DNA of 64,000 nucleotides from Mesorhizobium sp. CU3 (GCF_006442965.1 NZ_VFWX01000010.1:207579-271578); one strand, 5' to 3'. Counted from the stretch's first letter, positions 31,323 to 40,833 are shown. Notes: generated from the sequence alone by a model not told the origin. Translations and numbers: made by a program.

Positions 31323-31868
31323 CTACCTACCAAAGGTATACGTCACGCACGCCTCGCCCAGCGCCGAGCTCTTCGCCGCCACCGCGACCATCTCAGGCAG
31401 CGGGTTTTCCGGTGTCCGCAGCGTCTTCTCGCCCAACGCAAATAGGGTGAAGACGTAGTGATGCGTGCCGCTGCCGGGCGGCGGGCATGGGCCGAAATAG
31501 CCGGCGCGGCCGGTGCCGCTTTTGCCGAGCACCGCGCCTTTCGGCATGTGCTTGCCGCTTTTCGAAGCGGCGCCTTCGGCGAGGCCCTTGACGCTTGCCG
31601 GGATGTTCCAGGCCAGCCAGTGCCAGAACCCCTTGCCGCCATTTGCGTCGGGGTCGAACATGGTGAGCGCGTAGCTTTTGGTGCCGGCCGGCGGTTCCTT
31701 CCATGCCAGCGCGATCGAGACGCTCTGGCCACCGCATCCGGGATTGTCGCCGAGATATTTCGCATCCCATTTGCCGTCGGACACGGACGGGCTGGAGATT
31801 TCGAAAGCCGACGCCTGGCCGGCGAAGGCGATCAAGGCAAGCACGGTGAAGCCGAGGCGCAAAGTCAT
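31323..31868 (-). CDS. exported YbhB/YbcL (PEBP, Raf-kinase-inhibitor-like) protein
   Basis: A 181-residue protein. The signal peptide (residues 1-21, ending in GQASA) is followed by a PEBP fold with the signature TMFDPDANGGKGFWHWLAWNIP and YFGPCPPPGSGTHHYVFTLFAL. Bacterial PEBPs bind phosphate-type or small ligands; the function is unknown. The start at 31868 has GGAG upstream. A minus-strand terminator-like hairpin at 31973-32005 lies about 105 bp upstream, so the gene probably has its own promoter between. Confidence 0.9.
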   Translation of the reverse strand: MTLRLGFTVLALIAFAGQASAFEISSPSVSDGKWDAKYLGDNPGCGGQSVSIALAWKEPPAGTKSYALTMFDPDANGGKGFWHWLAWNIPASVKGLAEGAASKSGKHMPKGAVLGKSGTGRAGYFGPCPPPGSGTHHYVFTLFALGEKTLRTPENPLPEMVAVAAKSSALGEACVTYTFGR

Positions 31869-31972
31869 CACGGTCTCCTCTTTTTGGCCAGTCTCCCGCT
31901 TGGCCAAGCCGGCGAAGAGTCCAGCGCAAAAGCGGCCCGAACAAGGCGGCGCGACGCCTGGCTTCGGCCATG

Positions 31973-32005
31973 AAAAAAGCCCCGCCGGTGGAGGCCGTCG
32001 GGGCT
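31973..32005 (-). terminator. intrinsic terminator, minus strand
   Basis: On the minus strand a GC-rich stem (AGCCCCG and CGGGGCT plus inner pairs) ends in six T. It would close the aminotransferase transcript, about 260 bp past that gene's stop, after the RIME-like element. Confidence 0.75.
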
Positions 32006-32153
32006 CTTTCGTTCGGTCCGTAAAGGTGGGACCCCACGGCCGGATCGATCCAGGGGGTGTTGGATCGAGGGCGACCCTAGAGAAGATTCGGCCGCGCGGA
32101 TAATCACGCCTGCGCACTCCCATTCACGCCTGCGCGAGAACGAGGTGATGGCC

Positions 32154-32261
32154 GGCTTAAAGCGCGTCGCGCTGAAACGGATTCAGTTGACGCGCTTTAA
32201 GTTTTTGCTTTGATGCATGTCGGCCTCCCAAAACCGCTGCCCACTTTTGGGCGACATGCAT
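32154..32261 (-). repeat. RIME-like two-palindrome intergenic element, copy A
   Basis: About 108 bp made of two hairpin modules: one with TTAAAGCGCGTC/GACGCGCTTTAA-type arms and one with GCATGTCG/CGACATGC arms. It matches the element at 43592-43697 in opposite orientation. It abuts the TAA stop of the aminotransferase gene. Its size and layout resemble RIME elements described in rhizobia. Confidence 0.8.
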
Positions 32262-33469
32262 TAGCCTTGCAACAGCCTCGCCAGCCGCGGCACACCCTCA
32301 CCCACTGCGCGATCGTCGGCAAGCGTGAACGACATGCGCAAAGTGTTGCGGCCGGTGCTGTCGGCGAAGAAGGCGTTGCCGGGCACGAAGGCGACGCGCG
32401 CCTCCTTCACCGAACGCGCCAGGAGCTCGGTGGCGTCAGTGCCTTCCGGCAGCGTCAGCCAGACGAACATGCCGCCGTCGGGCCGGCTCCAGGAAATGCC
32501 GTCGGGCATGTTTTCCTCGAGCGCGCCAAGCAACGCGTCGCGCCGCTTGCGGTAGGCGCCGACCAGCTTCTCCACCTGGCCGTCGAAGATCGTTTCGGCG
32601 ACGCGGTGCATGACCATCTGATTGATCGACGGGCTGTGCAGGTCGGAAGCCTGCTTCATCAGCACCAGTTTTTCCACGACATGGCGCGGTGCGCAGACCC
32701 AGCCGACGCGCATTCCGGGCGAGAGGATCTTCGAGAAGGAGCCGCAATAGAGTGTGCGCGCATGATCGATGCCGCCGGAGCGAGCGCAGTCGAGCGCCAG
32801 GATCGGCGGCACGCCCTCGCCGTCATAGCGGAGCGCCCGGTAGGCGGCGTCCTCGATGACTGCGATGTCGAGTTCGCCGGCAAGGTCGAGCACCGCCCCG
32901 CGCTGCTTGGCATCCAGCGTGTTGCCGGTCGGGTTGGCGAAGTCCGGCACCAGATAGGCGAACTTCACCTTGCCGCCATTCGCGCCGGCAGCAGTGCGAT
33001 AGGCCTCGGGCGTCATGTTGCCGCCGGCGGTGTTCAGCCGGTCGTAGCGCGGCTCATAGGCGTTGAAGGCCTGCAGCGCGCCGAGATAGGTCGGCCAGGT
33101 GACCAGAGCGGTGTCGCCGGGCGAGAGGAACAGCTTGCCGAGATAGTCGAGCGCCTGCTGCGAGCCGGAGGTGATGAAGATGTTGCCCTCGTCGCACTGG
33201 ACACCAAGCTTGCCCATATAGGCGGCCAGCCATTTGCGCAGCGGCAGATACCCTTCGCTGACCTGGTATTGCAGCGCCGTCCCCGCCTCCTTGCCGCCGA
33301 GCACCGCCTGGTAGGCATCGGCGATCGCTTCGGCCGGGAAAAGCGACGGATCGGGAATCCCGCCGGCAAAGGAGATGATGTCGGGCTGGTCGAGCAGCTT
33401 CAACAGTTCGCGGATTTCCGAGGCTTTCATGCGCGAGGAGCGCGAAGCCAGAAGGTTCAAAAGGGTCAA
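32261..33469 (-). CDS. fold-type I PLP aminotransferase (LysN/2-aminoadipate type)
   Basis: A 402-residue aminotransferase of the MocR-like stand-alone group that includes 2-aminoadipate and valine-pyruvate-type enzymes. Landmarks are SFAGGIPDPSLFP near the start, LQYQVSEGYLPLR, TSGSQQALD, PDFANPTGNT, EDAAYRALRY and the PLP lysine in CGSFSKILSPGMRVGW, with the late R-motif RMSFT. Exact substrate is open. It is monocistronic, followed by a RIME-like element. Confidence 0.92.
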   Translation of the reverse strand: MTLLNLLASRSSRMKASEIRELLKLLDQPDIISFAGGIPDPSLFPAEAIADAYQAVLGGKEAGTALQYQVSEGYLPLRKWLAAYMGKLGVQCDEGNIFITSGSQQALDYLGKLFLSPGDTALVTWPTYLGALQAFNAYEPRYDRLNTAGGNMTPEAYRTAAGANGGKVKFAYLVPDFANPTGNTLDAKQRGAVLDLAGELDIAVIEDAAYRALRYDGEGVPPILALDCARSGGIDHARTLYCGSFSKILSPGMRVGWVCAPRHVVEKLVLMKQASDLHSPSINQMVMHRVAETIFDGQVEKLVGAYRKRRDALLGALEENMPDGISWSRPDGGMFVWLTLPEGTDATELLARSVKEARVAFVPGNAFFADSTGRNTLRMSFTLADDRAVGEGVPRLARLLQG

Positions 33470-33835
33470 TGCGCACCTCCCGCAGTGCTTGGCATAGAGC
33501 TTCGTATTTTAGGTCAGCTTGGTTGACCTATTACCAGCGATGATGCCTTGCGTGAATACACAAAACGGTCATGGCGCATCGTCCGGGCGACATTTGGCCT
33601 ACATAGTCGCCGTGCCGGCGGCCTTCTGGATAGTCGAATGGCCATCGGTCAACGCAAACATCATTGTCGTTATATTAGAAATAGCGCATATTACCGCAAG
33701 CCGAAGCCAGGCTCCGGCCGAACCGCCGTTAATCATTGTCGAGGCGGTCCACAGACATGGTCAAATCGTCGAGAAAATCAAGCACGTCCGCGCTGCCCAT
33801 GCAGCCGGCGATAGCGATATTTGGAGGGAGTTTCC
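33470..33835. other. gene-free gap, 366 bp
   Basis: Divergent region between the aminotransferase and the GYD gene. It is less GC-rich than the surroundings. It contains no convincing ORF, RNA fold or known repeat. Both flanking promoters must lie here. Confidence 0.5.
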
Positions 33836-34150
33836 ATGAAGGTTACCATACTTGCGACTTACGAACCCCATGCAGCGAAGGGGTTGATGCAAGGCTCGGA
33901 CCGGGGCGCCGCGATCAAGGCGCTCTTTGAAAGCGTCGGCGGCAAGATGAGCAGCCTGATGTTCACGCGTGGCATCTACGACGTCATCGTCAATGGCGAG
34001 GTCCCGGATCAAGTTGCCGGGATGGGCATGACGCTGGCGGTGCGGGCAAGCGGCTCCGTAAGCGACCTGGTCGTCCTGGAAGAGTTGGACATGAAAGCTG
34101 TCATCGCGGCCGCCAACAAAGCCGCCGGCGCCTACAAACCGGCCGGCTGA
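33836..34150 (+). CDS. GYD-domain protein
   Basis: A 104-residue protein of the GYD family (named after a Gly-Tyr-Asp-like motif; here FTRGIYDVIVNGEVPD). The layout is a ferredoxin-like beta-alpha-beta: MKVTILATYEPHAAKGLM, then KALFESVGGKMSSLMFTRG, and a C-terminal helix. Function unknown; small, soluble and common in Rhizobiales. The start at 33836 has the strong GGAGGGAG site. Confidence 0.87.
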   Translation: MKVTILATYEPHAAKGLMQGSDRGAAIKALFESVGGKMSSLMFTRGIYDVIVNGEVPDQVAGMGMTLAVRASGSVSDLVVLEELDMKAVIAAANKAAGAYKPAG

Positions 34151-34215
34151 TCGTCCCCTGGTGGTGGCACGGCGCATCCAAACAGCACCGTGCCGCCGCT
34201 CCAAAACGCATCGAT

Positions 34216-34371
34216 CTAGAAAGGCAGCCGGATCTCGTCGGGCTCCGCCCGCTCCGGCCAGTCGATGTCGCGCTTGATCTCCTGCGGCAGCTCATTGAGC
34301 TCGCGCGTCGTGCGGCGACGCAGGCTTGCCTTGGCGAAGGCTGCACGGATTCGGCTGAGGCTTTTGAACAT
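34216..34371 (-). CDS. DUF1127-like small protein
   Basis: A 51-residue basic protein starting at 34371 with a GGAGG site 5 nt upstream. An Arg/Lys-rich helix (SRIRAAFAKASLRRRTTREL) precedes ELPQEIKRDIDWPERAEPDE, which resembles the DUF1127 pattern (RxLxxLpxxLxxDIG). Some short rhizobial DUF1127 proteins bind RNA and affect phosphate and C1 metabolism. It is convergent with the GYD gene. In-frame upstream ATG codons lack a good site. Confidence 0.72.
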   Translation of the reverse strand: MFKSLSRIRAAFAKASLRRRTTRELNELPQEIKRDIDWPERAEPDEIRLPF

Positions 34372-34651
34372 CGGGACCTCCATGAGACAGCGGCGGGAAA
34401 AACGGTGCCACCTGTTCACCAGGCGCCGCTTTTGAGGTGCGTCTGTATCGGGGCGATTGCGCGCGAACGGTGAAATGCTTCACGAAGCCGGCGCCACTTG
34501 AAACATATGCATGCAAACTAAATTACCAGATCGGCCAGGCGGCTTGTGCCTCGGTCACGGGCCGGAACGGCCCGCGACGTCATGTGTTAGACTTTTTGAC
34601 TTGTCCGTTGATTCACATCCTACTGAAACTCAGTCTCGTCCAGCGCACGCG

Positions 34652-35323
34652 CTATTGTTTGGCGGGAGCGACTTGAAGCGACTGGATTTCGAATTTGCGA
34701 GGGCCGCCAAGCGCCCACAACAAGTCTCCGCCATTGGAAGGGGCCGTCTTAACTGACAGGTCGATGTTAGTGAGTGAGTCTGTGGTCTTGACAGGCTCAT
34801 CCGAAACAAAGACTTGGGAGGTGTTAGGGGGCAATGTGAATGAAGTGGGTGATGACAAGTCCTTGATCTCACCTAGATCAATGATCTTAGTCTGATCGCC
34901 GGTCTTCACCTCGGCCGTCACGGGTATCGACGTTGCCCTCGGCAATCCACCGTCCACCTGTGGGGATATGACGATCGCACGCGATCCGGTTGTCGTGCTG
35001 CCGGTTTCCTGTTGCGCGTAGGCGGATATGTCGAGAAAGGACACTTTAGTTCCCGGTGTACTGGTCGCACCAGAAATCAAACTCGCAAGTATGGCCGGCG
35101 CAGCGACACCGGCGAAAATAGCTTGTCTGGTTTCATAGCTTGTGTTTGTCAGAGCCACGCCGCCTCCGACGATTGCCCAGAGCATAACGCCAAGCAATAG
35201 GCCGAGCGCTGGCAGAGGAGTCGTTGGAACTGCAACATATGTACTCGCCAATTTTGCTATGGTGGGGAGTGCCCCACCAAAGGCGCCCCATGCAAAAGCA
35301 ACAATCTTATTATCTGCGTCCAT
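34652..35323 (-). CDS. membrane-anchored protein of unknown function, atypical base composition
   Basis: A 223-residue protein from ATG 35323 (GGAGGGCAAGG upstream). Three hydrophobic segments are visible in the first 100 residues (FAWGAFGGALPTIAKLAS, ALGLLLGVMLWAIVGGGVAL, IFAGVAAPAILASLIS). About 120 residues of a Thr/Ser-rich, beta-type domain follow and end in FEIQSLQVAPAKQ. I do not recognise it. Its codons are less GC-rich than those around it, and flanks on both sides are AT-rich, suggesting recent acquisition. Confidence 0.62.
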   Translation of the reverse strand: MDADNKIVAFAWGAFGGALPTIAKLASTYVAVPTTPLPALGLLLGVMLWAIVGGGVALTNTSYETRQAIFAGVAAPAILASLISGATSTPGTKVSFLDISAYAQQETGSTTTGSRAIVISPQVDGGLPRATSIPVTAEVKTGDQTKIIDLGEIKDLSSPTSFTLPPNTSQVFVSDEPVKTTDSLTNIDLSVKTAPSNGGDLLWALGGPRKFEIQSLQVAPAKQ

Positions 35324-35512
35324 CGCCTTGCCCTCCAAGAGGGAGGATTTTCTCATTTTTTTGTCAATTTGCAAAATTCAAAGACAAGAGGACGGTAGTC
35401 CACACAAATTTATCGGAACAATCCGAAGCGTTCGATGGATTTGATCTTTGCGTCGACAGCACATGCTCATCACAGCAAATAGGGCCAAACGGCAATGTGT
35501 TCCGCTGGACAA

Positions 35513-36745
35513 TCAATTGGCGGGCACTGCCGGTCTAAGCCCAATTGGGCGCACCTCTCCACCCCTCGCCACTTCCCTGCCCGCGCGATAGACCGCGCGA
35601 TGCTTCGGAACGGCGACCACCGCTTCCGGCACATGCCGTGCCTCGAGCGCGACGAAGTCCGCCTTGGCACCGACCGCAATGCCATAGCCCTCCAGGCCCA
35701 GCGCCTTCGCGCCGGCATTGCTCACCAGCTCATAGGCCGTGTCCAGCTCCCAATCCTCGTAGAAACCGGAGCGGTAGCCGATCATGTTGGCGCGGTTGAG
35801 CATGTCGCCATCGCCATAGGGCCACCAGGAATCGCGGATGTTGTCGGAGCCGGCGAAGACGGTGACGCCGGCTTTGCGCAATGCGGCCACCGGCGGGAAG
35901 GCGTGGTTGCCGGGCGCGTTGGTCATGATGGAAACGCCGGCGACGGCCAGCATCTCACCGGCTTTCGCCAGCGCATCGGCCGAAATATCGCCCAGCGCAT
36001 AGGCGTGGCTGATCGCGACCTTGCCGGCCATGCCGAGCGCCTTTGTCCGCGCCGCGATCTCCTCGATCTCGAACAGGCCGAGCGTGCCTGCGTCATGCAG
36101 ATGGATGTCGACGCCAGCGCCGCACTTTTCGGCAAGGCCGAAGACGACATCGAGATGGCCGTTGACGTCGCGATCGAAGCTTGCCGGATCGAGGCCGCCG
36201 ACGAGGTCGCAGCCGAGCTTCAGCGCTTCGTCGAGAAGCTCGGCCGTGCCCGGCGACGACAGGATGCCGCTCTGCGGAAAGGCGACGAGCTGGATGTCGA
36301 TCAGGTCGCGATATCTTTCGCGCACGCCGAGGATACATTCCACATGCTTCAGGCCGACCGCGGCGTCGACCATGACGTGGCTACGCATGGCGAGGCTGCC
36401 ATGGCCAACGCAGAGCTCGAGCTGGTTTTTCGCCCGCTCCGCCATCGGCGCTGCGAGCGTCAGGTTGCGCATCTGGAAGGCGACGCGCTCACGCACGTCG
36501 AAACCGTCGGTGCAGGGAATGTGCGGCCGCCAGGCATCGCCGTAGAAGGAGGTGTCGAGATGGATATGGCCCTCAACGAAAGCCGGCAGCACGAGCTGGC
36601 CGGCAAGATCGATGGCGCCCGGGCTGGCCGTGCCGCCGGCGGGCACGATGGCGCTGAAGTGGCCGTCTGCCACCGTGAGGTCGGCGAGCATGTCGTCGGC
36701 AAGCCTGGCGTTGAAAAAATGAGTCCGGTTCACGATGCAATCCAT
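35513..36745 (-). CDS. cytosine-deaminase-type amidohydrolase
   Basis: A 410-residue metal-dependent amidohydrolase. The metal motif HxH appears in FVEGHIHLDTSFYGD, with later ligands in DIHLHDAGT and SHAYALGD and the catalytic Asp in FAGSDNIRDSWWPYGDGDML. This layout, with SDNIRDxWxP, is that of cytosine/isoguanine deaminases and related N-deaminases. An N-terminal beta-domain and C-terminal return strand close the fold. The substrate could be cytosine, creatinine or another ring amide. The ATG at 36745 lacks a strong ribosome-binding site. Confidence 0.88.
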   Translation of the reverse strand: MDCIVNRTHFFNARLADDMLADLTVADGHFSAIVPAGGTASPGAIDLAGQLVLPAFVEGHIHLDTSFYGDAWRPHIPCTDGFDVRERVAFQMRNLTLAAPMAERAKNQLELCVGHGSLAMRSHVMVDAAVGLKHVECILGVRERYRDLIDIQLVAFPQSGILSSPGTAELLDEALKLGCDLVGGLDPASFDRDVNGHLDVVFGLAEKCGAGVDIHLHDAGTLGLFEIEEIAARTKALGMAGKVAISHAYALGDISADALAKAGEMLAVAGVSIMTNAPGNHAFPPVAALRKAGVTVFAGSDNIRDSWWPYGDGDMLNRANMIGYRSGFYEDWELDTAYELVSNAGAKALGLEGYGIAVGAKADFVALEARHVPEAVVAVPKHRAVYRAGREVARGGEVRPIGLRPAVPAN

Positions 36746-36994
36746 TGAAGGGAAAGCGTCAGTCGTCGCTGGTCGGGCGCGCGCGGTCAATGCGGGTTGA
36801 GGGAGAAAGTGTTTCGCCCTTCCTCTTCCGAGTGACCGGGAGGAGAGCTGTCATATTCCGTTTTCGCGGAAGTTTCCGCGCGCAAAAAATATGCGATGTT
36901 GTTCCTGCGGATACGAGGCCGCCTTGGTCGACGCGGACGCCCCAAGCACATCCCCAACAATGCGCCCCCAACGCCCGCGTCGACCTTGTAAGCA

Positions 36995-37021
36995 AAACGG
37001 CGACCTGAGCAGTCGCCGTTT
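36995..37021 (-). terminator. intrinsic terminator of the GFA operon (bidirectional type)
   Basis: A perfect 10-bp stem (AAACGGCGAC and GTCGCCGTTT) with a 7-base loop; TTTT on the minus strand. It lies 10 bp after the stop of the GFA gene. Confidence 0.85.
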
Positions 37022-37030
37022 TTGTTTGCA

Positions 37031-37492
37031 TCAGGCCTGCTCCTGCGCCCTGGCGTATTCCGCGACCAGACCCTCATAAGCATCGAAGGCGGGCAGCGCT
37101 TCATAGCTGTGTACCGCGGGCGTCATCGCCCAGGACAATTTCTCAGCTGTCCAGGTCTCAATGAAGGGCGTGAACCAGGCATGGTCGTCGAGCATGGTCG
37201 GGCGCAGATTGACAAACCAGTCCAGCCCCTCTGGCCTCGTGAACATCCAGGTCATGCACCAGCCGCAGAAATAATGTTTAGAGGCGCCGTGCAGGCCACC
37301 TACCACCGGCTTGCCCTTAGTTACTTCAAAGCCCTCCGAAGGGATCGCCGCGCTGAGTGAATAGGCGCTGGAGGACATCGACTGGCAGCCGGTGCAGTGG
37401 CAGGCCATGGTGATCAGCGGCTTCGCCGAGATCTTCAAGCGCACACGGCCGCAGCGGCAGCCGCCTTCGGCGGGCAAGGTCAAGCTTGGCAA
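37031..37492 (-). CDS. GFA-family (CENP-V/GFA) zinc protein
   Basis: A 153-residue GFA-domain protein. Zinc ligands are Cys12/Cys14 (GGCRCG), Cys31/Cys33/Cys36 (CHCTGC) and the late pair Cys76/Cys79 (CGWC), the full set for the two-zinc GFA fold. Named after glutathione-dependent formaldehyde-activating enzyme, though most members have no proven activity. It lies 60 bp downstream of the isochorismatase-like gene on the same strand. Confidence 0.92.
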   Translation of the reverse strand: MPSLTLPAEGGCRCGRVRLKISAKPLITMACHCTGCQSMSSSAYSLSAAIPSEGFEVTKGKPVVGGLHGASKHYFCGWCMTWMFTRPEGLDWFVNLRPTMLDDHAWFTPFIETWTAEKLSWAMTPAVHSYEALPAFDAYEGLVAEYARAQEQA

Positions 37493-37552
37493 GGCGAAGT
37501 CTCCTTGGATTGGGTCGTTCTCCTTCTTTCCTGGAGGAGAAGGTGGAGGCGA

Positions 37553-38104
37553 TCAGCTCTGCGTCAGCTCCGCCGTGGTCGTCATCCGCGCGCCCTGACT
37601 GGCAAACGCCTCGTTGTGCCGGGCGATGATGGCGGGCGCTTTTTCCTTCTCGGAATCCAGCGTGGAATGCGCGTCCGAAACCACGGTGACGCCGAGCCCC
37701 TCGGCGAATGCGCCCTTGACGGTGGCGGCAACGCAGAAGTCGGTCTGGGCGCCGATCAGCACGACATCCATCGCACCCTGCCCCGCCACCCATTCGGCAA
37801 GGGCCGCGTTGGAAAAGGCATTGCCCACCGCCTTGCCGAAGGTCGGTTCGCCGACGGCCTGGCCTAGCTCTGCCCACACCGACCAGCCTGGAGCGCCGGG
37901 TGCCAGCGGATCGCCAGTTGGGCCGTCATGGCGGATGAAGGCCACCTTGCGGCCGCTGCGCCGCGCCCATCCGATCAGCGCGCGCGTGCGCTCGGCTATG
38001 GTCGCGGCATCATGGATCGGTGGCTCAAAGCGGCCGTCGAACATGCCGGTCTGCAGGTCGATGACGATGAGCGGCGCTGCGGCGGATGGGGTGGTGTGTG
38101 ACAT
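37553..38104 (-). CDS. isochorismatase-like cysteine hydrolase
   Basis: A 183-residue alpha/beta hydrolase of the isochorismatase superfamily, with the triad Asp16 (VIDLQ), Lys91 (FGKAVGNAF) and Cys124 (TDFCVAATV). With an active Cys it is more likely a nicotinamidase- or carbamoylsarcosine-type amidase than a true isochorismatase. The start at 38104 fits the family. Probably co-transcribed with the GFA gene. Confidence 0.9.
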   Translation of the reverse strand: MSHTTPSAAAPLIVIDLQTGMFDGRFEPPIHDAATIAERTRALIGWARRSGRKVAFIRHDGPTGDPLAPGAPGWSVWAELGQAVGEPTFGKAVGNAFSNAALAEWVAGQGAMDVVLIGAQTDFCVAATVKGAFAEGLGVTVVSDAHSTLDSEKEKAPAIIARHNEAFASQGARMTTTAELTQS

Positions 38105-38237
38105 GGCGCCGAAGATAGCGTGGGCGGGAGATGGGTCAAGCAAGGCGCGGGAAAGCCTATTCTTAGGTCATAACGACGAACAATCCATGGTTGAAATCTG
38201 AAAATGATACAACTAACATGGATCGAGGGATTGGGGG

Positions 38238-38792
38238 ATGACAATGAATGAACAATACACGGTGTACCTGATCGGCGGAGACACCGGCGGTGACGAGCCA
38301 GCGGTGTTCACGCTGCACGACGTGGGAACCAGATGCAGGCTCACCTGCAGTTATCGAAACAAAGTCATCGAGGCAGAGGAAGACGACTATTTCGAGGCTT
38401 TATGCCAGATTCGTAAGAAGCTCGAAGTGGAAGGGATACTGCCCTTTTGCTACGGCGCGAGTTGCAATGTTTTCCCCGAGGGCACCGTGACAGCGATGAG
38501 TCGAGGCTTGGTGGTCTGCAAGATCAAATCGGGAGAACGTCCTAAGGAGAACAACCTGGTCAATATATTCGACGAAGGTCATGACGTGGTGCCCGTATTC
38601 GTCTCCATGCAACAGCAGTTTTGGGATTCGTGGCTCGCCTCGCTGGCGTCTTCGACATCAACTCCGCCTTCTCCCCAGCCTCCTGAGACAACGAAGGCTA
38701 AGGTCGGCACTATACGCCCTCTCTCGCGATTTCTAACACTTGGTTTCGTTAAGATGTTGAAATCGCTTTCTCCCCCACCAAAGGGGAAATAG
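38238..38792 (+). CDS. hypothetical protein, 184 aa, atypical composition
   Basis: A 184-residue soluble protein with no recognised domain. The first 115 residues look like a mixed alpha/beta domain (QYTVYLIGGDTGGDE, CRLTCSYRNKVIEAEEDDYFEALCQIRKK, with five cysteines in all). The C-terminal 50 residues are Ser/Pro/Thr-rich and basic. Base composition is less GC-rich than the neighbours, suggesting transfer. The start may be the ATG at 38238 or 38244; GGGGG lies just upstream. Confidence 0.6.
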   Translation: MTMNEQYTVYLIGGDTGGDEPAVFTLHDVGTRCRLTCSYRNKVIEAEEDDYFEALCQIRKKLEVEGILPFCYGASCNVFPEGTVTAMSRGLVVCKIKSGERPKENNLVNIFDEGHDVVPVFVSMQQQFWDSWLASLASSTSTPPSPQPPETTKAKVGTIRPLSRFLTLGFVKMLKSLSPPPKGK

Positions 38793-38802
38793 GGCGCCGC
38801 GT

Positions 38803-40833
38803 CTAGCCAATCCCGCCCGTCACGACATATGCCCCGCCCGTGCGCCCATCCGCCGACCTCACAACCGCCGTGACGATCGAGCCGTACGCTCTGCGCCAGA
38901 CGCTGTGGAAGCCTTGATGGGTCGCGGTCGGCACGGTAACCTGGCCGGTGTAGCGGTAGCCGCTGGCTGCCATCAGAACCGGCTCGCCGTTGAGGTGCAC
39001 TCTCACCATCACCACCTCGCTGGCGCCGGCAACGATCTCCAGCGATACCGCGATCTCGTCGCTGTTGCCGGCACGGCTCGTTTGGGCAGTCAGCCCGAGG
39101 CCGAGCGGTGTCTCGCCGGCATGGCGATACACGCCCCTACCCGCCTCGCCCGCAAACACATCGTCCGCCAGCGCTGGCGTGCGCGGCGGCACGGTGCGGC
39201 GCCGGGTGGCGCGCTCGTAGTCGCCGGCCAATTGCAACAGCGCCACATCCTCGTAGGCCTTGCCGGCAAAGGTCAAACCGACGGGCATGCCGATATCGCC
39301 CATCGTGCCCATCGGCACCGTCACCGTCGGGATGCCGAGATGGCGCCAGACGAGGTTGCCGTTGGCGACCCAGGTGCCGTTGCGCCAGGCGAGCCGGGCG
39401 GAGGCCTGGTTGACGTCGGCGTCGGCCGGGCCGACATCGGCGGCCGCCGGCAGCACGACCGCGTCGAGCCGGTTGGCGTCCAGCCAGTCCTCGAAATCGA
39501 TGCGGCGCGTTTGCTCCAGCCCCTTCAAACCGGCCTCGACAGTAGGAATATCGCCAAGCGGCGCGACGCCCCGTTTGGCGCGTTCGACATACTGCGCCAG
39601 ATCGAAATCGGCATCGCCGCCATAGCGGTCGGGCAAGGCGCCCGGCGGCTGCGGGAAGATCTTCGCGCCGTCGACCGCAGCGAGATCCGGGATTATCGGA
39701 TCGGCATTGGCGCGCAGGAAATCGTCCCAGGACCAGATGGAGAGATCCCAGAGCTCGCGCTCGGCAAATGCCTCCGGCACCAGTCCGCGATCGACCATCG
39801 AGCGTGCGCCCGGGCGGTCGCGCTCGTAATTGGAGACGACCGGGAAATCGACCTCGACCACTTCGGCGCCGAGCGCTTCCAGATCGCGCGCCGCCTGCCG
39901 CCAGAGATCGAGCACCGAGGCGCGGATCTCGATCGGATGGTCGGCGCCGTCGTCCTTGCCGATATACATTTTCGGCACGCCTAGCCGCTTTCCTCTGAGC
40001 GCGCCTTGCAGCGGAAGCGCGGCGTAGCTGGCCGGCCGTATCGCCGAGGCTTTCGGGATTGCCACCCAGGGCTGCACGCGCCAGAAATCGCCGCGCGTCT
40101 CAGCATCATCGGCGACGATGACGTCGAGCAGCTCCAGCATGTCGGGAATGCTGCGGGTGTGCGGCACAACCACGTCCATGGTCGGCACCAAGGGCCAATT
40201 GCCGCGCACCGAGATGACGCCGCGCGAGGGCGTATAGGCGACCAGCGCGTTGTTGGAAGCCGGCGCGCGGCCGGACGACCAGGTTTCTTCCCCCAGCCCG
40301 AAGGCGGCGAAGGACGCGGCCGTTGCCGTGCCCGAACCGTTGGACGAGCCGGACGCGAAGGCGGCCGTGAGATAGTCGGCGTTATAGGGGCTTTCGGCGC
40401 GGCCGTAGACGCCGCGCTGCATGCCGCCATTGGCCATAGGCGGCATGTTGGTCAGCCCGATCAGCACAGCACCCGCGGCGCGCAGCCTGGCGATGGTGAA
40501 GGCATCTTCCGTGGCGACGAGATGCTCGAAGGCCGGCGAGCCGGCGGCGACGGTGAGGCCCTTCACCTTGTAGCTGTCCTTGGCGGTGTAGGGGATGCCG
40601 TCGAGCGGCCCAAGCGTTTTGCTTTCACGCCGGCGGCGGTCGGAAGCCGCCGCCTCGTCGAACATCTTTGGATTAAGGATCGGCACGGCGTTGAGCGCGA
40701 TGCCGTGGCGGTCGTAATGCGCGATGCGGTTGAGGTATGCGGCGGTGAGCTCGACGCTGGTGACGGCGCCGTCCGCCAGCGCGCGGCGCAGATCGGCGAT
40801 CGAGGCTTCGACGAGGTGGAGTGGAGGCATCAT
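38803..40833 (-). CDS. amidase-signature enzyme with C-terminal extension
   Basis: A 676-residue amidase. The Ser-cisSer-Lys triad is visible: Lys85 (PYTAKDSYK), cis-Ser164 (SGSSNGSG) and nucleophile Ser187 (GEETWSSGRAPAS). The amidase fold runs to about residue 560. An extra C-terminal part of about 110 residues follows, beta-rich and ending in a Gly-rich strand. No signal peptide is visible. The substrate is unknown; related enzymes act on aryl or aliphatic amides. The ATG at 40833 (MMPPLH) is used. Confidence 0.9.
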   Translation of the reverse strand: MMPPLHLVEASIADLRRALADGAVTSVELTAAYLNRIAHYDRHGIALNAVPILNPKMFDEAAASDRRRRESKTLGPLDGIPYTAKDSYKVKGLTVAAGSPAFEHLVATEDAFTIARLRAAGAVLIGLTNMPPMANGGMQRGVYGRAESPYNADYLTAAFASGSSNGSGTATAASFAAFGLGEETWSSGRAPASNNALVAYTPSRGVISVRGNWPLVPTMDVVVPHTRSIPDMLELLDVIVADDAETRGDFWRVQPWVAIPKASAIRPASYAALPLQGALRGKRLGVPKMYIGKDDGADHPIEIRASVLDLWRQAARDLEALGAEVVEVDFPVVSNYERDRPGARSMVDRGLVPEAFAERELWDLSIWSWDDFLRANADPIIPDLAAVDGAKIFPQPPGALPDRYGGDADFDLAQYVERAKRGVAPLGDIPTVEAGLKGLEQTRRIDFEDWLDANRLDAVVLPAAADVGPADADVNQASARLAWRNGTWVANGNLVWRHLGIPTVTVPMGTMGDIGMPVGLTFAGKAYEDVALLQLAGDYERATRRRTVPPRTPALADDVFAGEAGRGVYRHAGETPLGLGLTAQTSRAGNSDEIAVSLEIVAGASEVVMVRVHLNGEPVLMAASGYRYTGQVTVPTATHQGFHSVWRRAYGSIVTAVVRSADGRTGGAYVVTGGIG

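Noticed and set aside
32210..33526. Long + strand open frame opposite the aminotransferase
   Set aside because: Antisense shadow of a gene with clear PLP-enzyme motifs; no ribosome-binding site or domain.
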